Positions 1-10,000 of a stretch of 64,000 bases of DNA are shown here, piece after piece. The notes beneath the pieces were generated by a model, which was given only the letters and a program-made list of their open reading frames with translations, searched no databases and was not told where the DNA came from. The number at the start of each line of letters is the position of its first letter. The first letter of the stretch is position 1. The stretch lies in contig CAJFCV020000002.1 in assembly GCA_904066235.2 (NCBI GenBank), positions 310,001-374,000 of the forward strand. The letters run 5' to 3'. A program made the translations under genes and the position numbers. Origin of the DNA: Bursaphelenchus xylophilus. Its lineage: Eukaryota; Nematoda; Chromadorea; Rhabditida; Aphelenchoididae.

Positions 1-267
1 AATTACTTATTCTCCGTTTACCTCACTTCTGATTCAATGAGCAATTCTCCGCGAGAACTCAAAAATTCCGAACCGTTTCCGTTCCAAATGCATAATTAGT
101 CGGAAAACAAACATGAGAGTACTTTGGCGACAGCTGAATTCGCATATCTGGCCAAACATTTGGAGTGCGTGGTTTTTGAGAAAAATTAACGTAAATTCCG
201 ATGAGTCAAAATGCATATTGTCGAACAGGTTTGTATTATGTCTCCCCTCCAGGTTTGGAGGGGAGAC
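1..267. other. Left edge, no gene recognised
   Basis: AT-rich sequence ahead of the foldback element. I see no coding exon or RNA gene. If the minus-strand MPDZ-like gene continues past its last identified exon at 7020, this stretch would be intronic; that is inference. Confidence 0.4.
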
Positions 268-705
268 TTTTAAAACACGATTTCTGACTCACTGAATCAG
301 CCGTGTGCAAGGCCGGGACATAGGAAATTTTCGATTTTGAGATTTACAGCTGGATATGTCCGCACCCATCATATAAGTGTGTTCCTGAAGCCTTTTGCCC
401 TAATTCTCCCGTAACCTTGTTTTATTTACAATTTAAGCAATTTACAGTAACGTCAAATAACTCAAAATTGAGAAGATACTGAGCCGTAAAATTGCTACCA
501 TATATGTTTTTGGGCACTGGGAATCCAATGGAGGTGATTTCGGATCGAAAGGATTACTGTAACGTAGCAAACTTACGCTTCGGCCGCACAAAATCGGCCG
601 TAAAAAAGTTGTTTCTAAAAACCCACAGCTGAATTTTTGATATGTTAATCAGCATAAAATTCTGCCCTAGAAACATTCAAAAAAAGTCCAAAAATCCGTG
701 TTGCT

Positions 706-777
706 ATTTTCGTGGTATAGTGGATTTTGACAAAATCTACCAATCTGACGTCCCGGGTTCGAGTCCGGGTGGGCGCA
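706..777 (+). pseudogene. tRNA-like sequence, left arm of the foldback
   Basis: There is an A-box match TGGTATAGTGG at 713-723 and a perfect B-box GGTTCGAGTCC at 756-766, inside a T-arm whose stem CCCGG/CCGGG pairs. The 3' acceptor half GGGCGCA has no complementary 5' half, so the acceptor stem cannot form. It therefore looks like a tRNA-derived (SINE-like) sequence that keeps a Pol III internal promoter, not a working tRNA. No isotype can be given. Confidence 0.6.
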
Positions 778-1596
778 AATCACTGAGAATTGGTCGGGAA
801 TGACTTCAATGGAGAGAATATATAAGCTTGAGTTTATTTTAGGTGATTTTTATAAGATTCTGAAGAGTTTTCAGATTTTTTGGTGGAAAAAAGCCGAAAA
901 TACAACTTTTTGACAAATCGTATTTTACACTGTTTTTTTGTGTTCATGACACAATAAAAACTTATATGTAACAATTTTAAGGGGTTCTTCGACAATCCCA
1001 CCCGTTAAAAAATTTGTTTAATGTTGTACTTGACACCTGATAAGCAGGAAGTGGACAGATCTTCCAGATTGCACTTTCTTTTGCTCTGACTTGCCAAATT
1101 GTCCGTAAATGGTATAACTAGCATAAAATTTCAACTATTTGGCGGGTAACCACAAGAAATCTAGTTTGAAAATGAAATTTTCTCCGCGTTTCATCAATTG
1201 TTCTATAGAAGAAAATCACTTCAATAATGAACCGTTTTCTGAAAAAAATGTGAAGTATGGTCACAAAGCAGTGAATTACGTTGTCACTAGCCAAGATTAT
1301 AGTTCCCACAGATGTCTGTATGAGGCAAGATTAACAGATACCAAGTATAATGTCCAAATACTCAGGAAATGGTTTCTGCTTGTTGGAGACTCCTTACAAA
1401 CACTACATATACATTCTTATTGTGTCATGAACACAAAAAAACAGTGTAAAATACGATTTGTCAAAAAGTTGTATTTTCGGCTTTTTTAGCCAAAAAAAAT
1501 CTGAAAACTGTCAGAATCTTATCAAAATCACCTAAAATAAACTCAAGCTTATATATTCCCTTCATTGAAGTCATTCCCGACCAATTCTCAGTGATT

Positions 1597-1668
1597 TGCG
1601 CCCACCCGGACTCGAACCCGGGACGTCAGATTGGTAGATTTTGTCAAAATCCACTATACCACGAAAAT
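1597..1668 (-). pseudogene. tRNA-like sequence, right arm of the foldback
   Basis: Inverted copy of the tRNA-like sequence at 706-777, with the same A-box and B-box. Both copies read toward the loop of the foldback, so Pol III transcripts from the two promoters would converge. Confidence 0.6.
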
Positions 1669-2016
1669 AGCAACACGGATTTTTGGACTTTTTTTGAATG
1701 TTTCTAGGGCAGAATTTTATGCTGATTAACATATCAAAAATTCAGCTGTGGGTTTTTAGAAACAACTTTTTTACGGCCGATTTTGTGCGGCCGAAGCGTA
1801 AGTTTGCTATGTTACAGTAATCCTTTCGATCCGAAATCACCTCCATTGGATTCCCAGTGCCCAAAAACATACATAGCCACAGTTTTTCGGCTCTACGTCT
1901 TCTCAATTTTGAGCTATTTTACGTTACTGTAAATTTCTTAAATTGTAAATAAAACTAGGTTAACGGGAGAATTAGGGCAAAAGGCTTCAGGAACACACTT
2001 ATATGATGGGTGCGGA

Positions 2017-2849
2017 CTAGACTTGGCTGCCGGGCTGGGCCGGCCCGGGCCGGCCCGGCCCGGGCCGGTGTTCGGGCCGGGCCGGGCCGGGCCAAAGCAA
2101 AATTGAAACGGGCCGGGCCGGGCCGACCTGTTCCGGCCCGCGGGCCGGGCCGCAACTTTCGGCCCGGGCCGGCCCGGCAAAATTAAAATTCTGGATTTTA
2201 AAGCAAAAAGTTGGGTCGCCAATAAAATAAAAACGCAAAGCCAAGAATGGGGTCTATATTTTTCATACAGTAAGCATAATTTTATAAAAATAATGCACGG
2301 AAGTACTCAAAAATGGCTACTAATAAGTAGTTTTACTAGTAAAATCTATTAAGTACTAATGGATATTAGTGTTTTTAGTAATTTTTTGAACAAAAACTCA
2401 AAATAAACGTAACCGACATCCTTAAAAACACAATTAAGAAGTCGTGTGAAGCAACGCTATCATCTTGAAGTTGAAAACCTTGTTAAACGTGGTTCCACCT
2501 TTGCTGAATCTGTAAAATTGATCTTGGGGCAATTTTTAACAGTCTTAAAACGGATCTCGGGAATTTTTTGATTAATTTTAAAAAGGCAATGCGTTGGCAA
2601 GTAATTTTTTGCTTTAAAAATGTACTGTTAGTTGTTATAGTAAAGAAAAATACGTCACATCTAATAGCGAATTAAGGTTTTTTACTTCTACTCAATTTTC
2701 GGGCCGGCCCGGGCCGGCCCGGGCCGGGCCGCGGGCTGGGCCGGGCCGGGCCGAAGAAAAATTGAAACGGGCCGGGCCGGGCCGACCTCATCCGGCCCGC
2801 GGGCCGGGCCGCGATTTTCGGCCCGGGCCGGCCCGAGAGCCAAGTCTAG
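2017..2849. mobile_element. GC-rich inverted-repeat element with 6-bp target duplication (TGCGGA)
   Basis: The terminal inverted repeats are CTAGACTTGGCT at 2017 and AGCCAAGTCTAG ending at 2849. The 6-bp direct repeat TGCGGA flanks them at 2011-2016 and 2850-2855. Removing the element and one TGCGGA restores the match to the left arm of the surrounding foldback, so the insertion is later than the foldback. Both subterminal blocks (about 2025-2180 and 2700-2835) are runs of GGCCCGGGCC units, very unlike the AT-rich host sequence. The AT-rich middle (about 2190-2690) has no recognisable coding. Superfamily unknown. Confidence 0.85.
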
Positions 2850-3040
2850 TGCGGACATATTCAGCTGTAAATCTCAAAATCGAAAAATTCCTATGTCCAC
2901 GGCTAATTCACCGAGTCAGAAATCGTGTTTTAATACAAAAAGTATTATAAGAAGTTATCGGACCTTACAGGGGAAGTACTCCAAGTGCGAAGCTCAGATT
3001 TTGATAAAACTTGGCACAAATTTAGAATAATTTTTTCTAA

Positions 3041-3629
3041 CAAGGAAAGTACTTTTATGGGGGCTCCTACTTTTTGACGGGACATATCTCAAAAAATCAG
3101 AAAAAATGCGCTGATCAAGGATATATAAATCTTAGCTGCCCATTTTAGGTTTTTAAAGGTGAAAATGCCCAAAAACTGGTTTAATTTCCCTACAAAAGGC
3201 AGACATTCGAAACGATAAAAAGAGCACTCGATCTCTTCCCTCGGAAGAGAGCGGTGTGGCCGAGTGGTTAGTGCCGTAGTCTGGGAATCAAGAGGGGACG
3301 CCGCACGGGTTCGATTTCCCTTTTGGGCTGAATCAACTTTTTTGAAGTTGAAGGTCGGAAAAATAAATTTTTGGGCCAAGACTGTCTTATTACGTCTTAG
3401 AAACTCAATAAACACCATTTTAAGCCAAAATAAAAATTGTAAACCTTTGAAAAAATTAAGCGAAAAGGGGTTCATATAGGACTTTAAGTCAACTTCCGAC
3501 TGAGTTTTCACCCCTAAAAACCTAAAATGGGCAGCTAAGATCTATATATTCTTGATCAGCACATTTTTTCTGATTTTTTGAGATATGTCCCGTCAAAAAG
3601 TAGGAGCCCCCATAAAAGTACTTTCCTTG
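3041..3629. mobile_element. Foldback element carrying a class-II tRNA-like sequence
   Basis: Inverted arms of about 120 bp (3041-3160 and 3505-3629) start CAAGGAAAGTACTTTTATGG. They are flanked by the duplicated TAA at 3038-3040 and 3630-3632. Removing the element restores the uninterrupted family A sequence. The terminal pattern CARGGRAAGTAC plus TAA closely matches the ends of family A, so the two probably share a mobilising transposase (inference). Confidence 0.82.
3247..3330 (+). pseudogene. tRNA-Ser/Leu-like sequence inside the 3041-3629 element
   Basis: A perfect A-box TGGCCGAGTGG (3257-3267), typical of Ser/Leu tRNAs, is followed by a long variable region and a near B-box GGTTCGATTTC. 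The acceptor stem does not pair and the anticodon stem is poor, so it is likely a tRNA-derived relic with an intact Pol III promoter, not a functional gene. Confidence 0.5.
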
Positions 3630-4011
3630 TAAGATATATGCAAGAATCCCACCTCGCGCTTTGCAGAAACAACCGTGATTTTTAGATCGAAAGTCGGCCA
3701 AAATTTAGGTCTTTTTGCTAAATTTCGGCACGAAAAGTTTCATGCCTATTTCAACTGTAAAGGATAATGTTTCCACAAAAAATCAAATTTTTCCGCACGA
3801 AGCTGCCAAAGTTATGGCCAAAAAGCGCTTTTCTCTCTGACCGCTCTCCACGTTTAGCGTGCTCTCTCGGCAGCAAAAATCGTTCGATATCTCGGCGGTG
3901 CCCGCAAAGCGCGAGCTAAAACTTTCAGGAATTGATATTTAGTCCATACCTAAAGTGTGTGCAAAATTTCAAGAAAATCTGAGCGTCGCACTTGGAGTAC
4001 TTCCCCTGTTA

Positions 4012-7000
4012 ATGAAAATTGGAGTGTATTTATAACAGGGCTTTCTACAGCATATGTATGACTTTTAGATTTTATTCTGGAGAAAAATTTATAGATTTTT
4101 AGGGCAAAAATTTTAAAAATCATCATTTTTCTTTATTAAACAAAACATCTCAGAATCCATCGGAAAGCAGAAGCTACATAAAATTATCACAAATTAGAAT
4201 ATTGCCCGGTAAGAGCGTGCTCCCCAAATTAAAAAAATAAAAAATTTCTGCCCTCAGGGCAGATTTTTTTAGCACCGCTTTCCCAAAGTTCTTGGTGGAT
4301 AAAACTTGGTCGTATTTTCGAATTTGCGTGACAAAAAAATCAAACTCTAATCTCCAGCTCTCTATTCACTTGTTTCTTCCTGATTGCACTCAAACTTCCT
4401 TCTTCAAACTCTTCAAAAAATCCGCTATCAAATAACCGCTTCATCATCCTCAAAAATCCCTCGAAATCGACAAAAAGCAAACAAATTGTAAGGCACTACT
4501 CCTCCAAAGGCCCTCAAAAAAGAAGAAAGAAAGGTGCAAAACGATCTTCCCTTGTTCTTCTTCTTCTTCTACTGTCTCCCTTCGGCACCAAATTAAGAAT
4601 TCGTTTAAGCCAAGTGTCCGGCCGCGTCAAACGCTTCCTTCGGCCGCCCTTTTGCGGCCTAATGTTTGCCAAGTCGAGATTAGAAATTAACCGGGCGCCT
4701 TGATTAAGGTGGACAGTTTCTAATGGCGTCAGGGGATGTCTGGAGACCAGAATGGCACGGGTTTTTGGAAGGTTTGGATATTTTTGCGACAAAATTTGCA
4801 AGTTTGTATAATACCCCCCAAAAATCCGACATTTTTTGGTAATTTTCAACCGAAAAAGTCCGAAATTTCTCGATCATTTTCAACCGAAAAAACCTGGTTT
4901 TGGGGTAGAGATGCCTCTACTTCAGAAGGTCGTAGCGACCTCAGTTTGCACTTTAAGAGCTTGATATTTCGTAGACACAAACTAATGTCTTTTAAAAATG
5001 CATATTTCAAATACGAAGTCTCTGCGCCGCCTCCGCCGGAAGTTATAGTCTCCAACTTTCCTTCACGTTTGTTGTAAGACCCTGTATAACACCATTTTCT
5101 ATAAAATTGCCAAAAAAGGGCTTTTTCTTTGCTTGAAATCTCATCAAAAGTTGAGTTTTAGATTTCTCCAAGCTTACTAAAAAATATATGTTAAAAGAAG
5201 CCTTAGTCTACACCTTGGAGCTCTCAAATCTTTTCAAAAAATTCCTTTTTCAAGATGTCCCAGGAAACCATAAGAACAGAAGGAATTAAAAGAACGCTTT
5301 GCTAATTCATTTCCGGCAAATTCCTCTAAAATATTTAGAGACGATTCATCTTAGGGACCATGAATAATGCTATAATTCGTTCAATCATATTCGTTTTATA
5401 GTGAGAAATTTTTGGGGATAAAAAAGGAAGGATTTTAATGAAAACGTGGTGTAAACTATAGTAGCAATAACACAGCAATTTCATAAGGAAAATTCCGAAA
5501 ATTTTAGCTCGCGCTTTACACAAAACTGAGATTTTTAAATCGAAAATAGGACACAATTTATTTTTTTGAGCCTTTCAAGTTTCGCCCTGCGAAAAATCGT
5601 CTCTCAGATTGGGTAGCCTGAGGCCAAAAATCTCGTATATATCTCTCAAATAGGCAAGTTGAAGAGCTATGCCTCTATATTCCCCAAATTTTTTCACCCT
5701 TTAGTACATCCAGACCACCCTTTGTTGGGGGAATTCTCATTAGATTTTATGCGATCTCAAGAGATTCCCGCCAACATGGGCGTGGCAAGAACTATTTTTT
5801 ATTTTTTATTTTTTTCGTAGTGCATAGCCAATTCAAGGACAGATAAATATCGTCAAAAATTTAATTTTACGAAATCAAATTTTTTTTTTTGAAATTCGTT
5901 TGGACACCAAATATTTCTTCCCCAACAATTTTGCAATAAATGGCCAACAGAAGGGCCAAATGTCCCTGAAGAGAAATAAATCTCGACCAAAAACGCCTCA
6001 AGGAATTTGTCAAAGAATTGGACAATGATTTGTCATCTTTGACCGGGAGAATAAACAATGACCAAGCTTGCGTATAAAATGTCACTTGTTGAAAAATCAG
6101 TTTTAAAAATTGGAAAAAAATTTCTGGGTGAATATATGAGGAAAACCGACTTTAAAAATACATTTTGAACTCTAAAACACCACCTTTTACCTTCTAAAGA
6201 TCCCAAAAAACCCTAAAATCCCACCAAATCCCTCTTCTCTTCCAAAAAAACGGCCAAAAGTCGCAAACCCCCAACTATTTTTGCGATTCCACCAGAAAAA
6301 AAGACCTTAATCCTTTATGCCCAGAGGGCGTGCAATCATTTCGCTCGGAAAACGCCTCATTCTTTATAGGAAAACAACACCTTGGTCTCGCGTTCGAAAT
6401 TTATACTTTTCGAAAACGGGGGGAAACAAAATCCGTTGGCACGCGATTCCCAGGCCAAAATGCGAGGAAACCCCAAATTTGGGCCACAAATTAACGGGGA
6501 GCGGGAATGATGGCCGTGAGGAATATGGCCATAAAAGGCCAAGTAATGGGATTTTGAGCAAAATAGAGAGACGACATAGCAAAAACTTGTATTTTTGAGG
6601 GGAAAAAGACGGAAAATGAGGGGGTTTTTGCGAACTTCCGGTCAAGAAAAGTGTTTTATTAGGTATAAATGTATGACTCCGCCGTTTTTTTGTTTTGAAT
6701 TTTACACCTTTCAGAATGTAAGTTTACAATTATTATTCATACCATATGAAAGAACGTTGAAACCGCTTTCTAATGATATATATCTCGTATGGTAAGGCCT
6801 TATATAACGGTTTTCATAAAGCTTCAAAGACGACCAACTTCATCTTAAGAAGACGTCACTTTCGGGAAACTTTATGTCATACTTTTAGACCTAATAAATA
6901 AAGCACAAGCTAAGAAAGTGGTATGTCTTCAAAATGCTTAATTTAAATTTTAACGAGCTTTAAAAAATTTGCTTCAAAATTACAAAAAAAACCGGCGAAA

Positions 7001-7013
7001 GCCTCACAAAATG
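4012..7013. other. No gene recognised
   Basis: AT-rich sequence with scattered short open frames, none with protein-like composition joined to good splice sites. Around 5500-5640 there are faint remnants resembling family A (GCGCTTTACA...GAGATTTTTAAATCG). Further exons of the MPDZ-like gene should lie leftwards of 7020 but I could not identify one here, so this may be intron. Confidence 0.4.
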
Positions 7014-7019
7014 GCCTAC

Positions 7020-10000
7020 CTCATTCACAGGCACTGGTTTCGCGATTCCAATCCTCACCAATCCCAACGGCGCCGACTTCAGCACATCCACGGCGTTTTG
7101 CAGCGAACTCGAGGACAAGTCAACGCCATTGACGAAGAGCAATCGATCTCCGGGCACGATTCTCCCATCGGCTTGGGCAACTCCGCCCGGGACCAAAGAT
7201 CGGATTACAATTACCGTTTCGTCGGGATGAAGGGGATCCTGGTAGTCGATGATCGAGAAGCCAAGGCCTCTGGAGTCCTTTTCGAGGGTCACAACGATGG
7301 GGACACAATTCCAAATGGCCAGACTGCTCAGCTGTTCCAAGGAGCGGGAGCGGAGGGGAGATGGCTGGAAGAAATTTTTAGGTGAAATACGACGTATATA
7401 CGACGCAAATCATTAATAAAAATTTAAAAAAACCCTTACATCCACATATTCCTTCTTGCTCAAACTCAAGTTCCACTCGGATTTGGCTTTGACCAAGCGG
7501 TCATCATGAACCGCCGCCAATAATGGATACGCCAACGGCAATGACTCCCCAGGGCTTGGCATGTACAAGTTGACTTGTTGGATCTTCCGACACAAAAACA
7601 GTCGAATGCTTTTGTCGCATTTGTTGGCTGCTGTTGCCGCTTTACCCAGCTCTTGGCGGACCGTCACGTGGGACTCTCCGTATAAGGCACTTTCGTTTAC
7701 CTGATATTAATGTGTAATAATAGAAAAAAAACTTTTTTAAAAAAGTCATGAAATTTTTGGCCTCAATTTGGGAAATTGAACGCAATTTAGGATAGAAGTT
7801 TTTTAAAATCTAAAAATTTTAGCTGCTGCTTTCCGGAGAATATCGGGATTTTTAGGCCCAAAAATTTATATAAACTTAATTTTCAATCTTACGGAGATAC
7901 CTAAAAGCTTCAAAAAAGCCCACAAAATTTTTTTCAAATTTCTGAAATCCCTATATAGGAATATGCCACAGTTTTTTTACTGTAAGCAGTATACATAAAA
8001 TTGCAAAAAAAAATCAGAATTTCACCAAGAATTTTTAAAATGCGTATGTTAGTTAAATACAGGGTGTACCAAAAAAATGGAAACTTTTTTTCATGGGTCC
8101 TGACGCGAAAATGGTTAGGTGTAGCCAAAGAAGTTTATTACTAAAAAATTCTCTGTGTTTTTCTGTCCTAGTGGTTTGATTTTTATGCCCATATCGATTA
8201 ATCGACCTGTTTTTCTGAACTTCAAACGAAGGGACCTCGATTTTGGACTTGTTTTTGGAGCTGTTCGAACAGTTAATTTTCTCGGTATAGAAAGAACGTT
8301 GCGTCGAAAGTAATCACGAGGCCCAAGGAGCTTGATACGGATAGTAAGCGCCCAGGAAGTGAAAGAAAACGCACCGCCAGCGCTTCTTTCAACCGGAAGA
8401 TCCCCAACAGCAAAATCCGCGATTTTCAAGAAAAACTTTCCCTTGAGACTGACATCAGCGACCGATCAGTCGGCCGAATAGCCAAAGACGAGATCAATCT
8501 CATGTCATACAAGCTCTAAAAAGTTCAGATCTTTAAAGTCGAGAGAAAGTGCGTACGGCACAAAAATGTCGGAAAGTCAAAGGGGCGGGCCGCAGCTCCG
8601 AGACGTGAGCGCATTCAGTTCGCGGTTCAATATTTGGCGGATACACAACCACCAGAACGATAGAATCTGCTTCAATGAAGCTCCTAGCCTGTTGGCCATC
8701 GTCGAATACCGCCAAATTCCGGGCCGTCATTGCTTAAGGCGGAATTTGTGCCAGCGGCAAGAAATCCATGTTTTTCGTGAATCAATGGGGCAAAATACTA
8801 GCGCCGCGTTAATTTCTATTTTGTCGTGCTTCCGTCAGCTCAGCAGAACCTTGGCAATGCAAACTTGGCGTTCCAACAGGACTCAGCGCCGGCTCACAGG
8901 GCAAAATCGACTCAGGACCCGAAATGGGACCGATTTTCCCGATTTTAACCCGTCTGCGAAATGGCCGCCTGCTCGCCGGATCTGAATCCAATGGACTATT
9001 TTTTTTTAAGTAGAAGGCCAGCACCCGTACTATGCTCCACAAAAGTTTGGGGTCGCAAAGTAAATGCTGCGCCAAGAACGGGGCCGATTTCCCCCTTAAA
9101 AAGCTGCGGCCCGGAGCCCAAAATTTTACGTCACGTTTGGAGCTCTATATCGCCACCAAAGGCAGCCACTGTGAAACAGGTTGAACATGTTATAAACAAT
9201 GCTCTATGTTACCAATAATAACCGTTACTTTTGCTGAATTTTGATTCTCCGAAAAAATATAGCTATAAAAACAAGTTTCCATTTTTTTGGTACACCCTGT
9301 ATAACAAAATAAAAGTTTTGGAAAATTTCGATGTTATAATTTATGAATACTTTTATCGGTTTTAACCCTTAAAACAGCAAAAAATTTACCTGCAACAATT
9401 CATCGCCCGCTTTCAAGATTCCAATTTTGGCCGCCGGTCCGTCCTTCCGCAAGCTCTCAATGTAATGATGAGGGCATAGATGAGTGCCATCCACAATGTC
9501 GACAGTCCCCTCCAAACTCAGGCCCAAGCCCGCGTCCTCTTCGGTGTGCTTGTCGGGCTTCAAGTCCACCACAACCACCTCGTAATCGGCGCCCAATCGG
9601 TTCTGCCAAAAGGTCTTGTAATCGATCAGATCGGACTGGATGTCCTCCACTTGCTGCGCGGTCTCCTGTTCGTGCAGCATTTTGAGGCAAATGGCTTGCG
9701 GCGATTCGGCCGCGAAACGGATCATCTTGAGTCTGGCGGTCTGCCCCGACTTCACCAGCGTCCGCACCGAGTCGGCATGCCGCTTCTTCTCCAGGCTGAT
9801 CCCATTCACTTCGATGATGAGGTCGTGCACGCGGATCTGCCGCGACAAATGCGCGCTCGAGTTGGGCACCAAGGATTTGACGAACACCCCGGAGATTTCC
9901 TCTGAAAAATGATGAGAAATGGGACCGTCTTTAAAAAAATCGCAAAAAATGGTGAAAAATCGCCCAGCCGTTTTTTAAAATCTGAAATAGCAATCTTGAG

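Larger units (their letters stand above)
268..2933. mobile_element. Large foldback element, arms about 700 bp, each with a tRNA-like copy
   Basis: The sequence from about 268 to 968 recurs in reverse complement from about 1403 to 2933, with a loop of roughly 430 bp between. The right arm is broken by a separate GC-rich element at 2017-2849. Without that insertion the foldback is about 1.8 kb. The arms are near identical, including a tRNA-like sequence in each, which suggests recent origin or gene conversion between arms. The outermost shared motif is AAAACACGATTTCTGACTC at the left end and its complement near 2912-2930 at the right. I see no transposase. Exact ends and target duplication are not clear. 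Confidence 0.8.
2968..4008 (-). mobile_element. MITE family A copy A1, interrupted
   Basis: Ends CAGGGGAAGTAC and GTACTTCCCCTG, flanked by TTA on both sides (2965-2967 and 4009-4011). It is broken by a second element at 3041-3629, so its own length is about 450 bp. Terminal CAGGGG with a TTA duplication resembles PIF/Harbinger-type non-autonomous elements (established: that superfamily makes 3-bp TWA duplications); the assignment is inference. Confidence 0.85.

Noticed and set aside
706..777. A functional tRNA gene
   Set aside because: A- and B-boxes are good but the acceptor stem cannot pair; called tRNA-like only. The same applies at 3247-3330 and 27588-27660.
1955..2244. Overlapping minus-strand Gly/Pro/Ala/Arg-rich frames
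   Set aside because: They arise from the GGCCCGGGCC arrays at the edge of the GC-rich element; all frames stay open because of composition.
4514..5077. Coding frames on both strands around 4.5-5.1 kb
   Set aside because: No splice sites or recognisable motifs; composition does not differ from surrounding non-coding DNA.
9457..9912. Plus-strand frames of 90-141 codons opposite MPDZ-like exons
   Set aside because: They are antisense shadows of a well-supported PDZ-coding exon.
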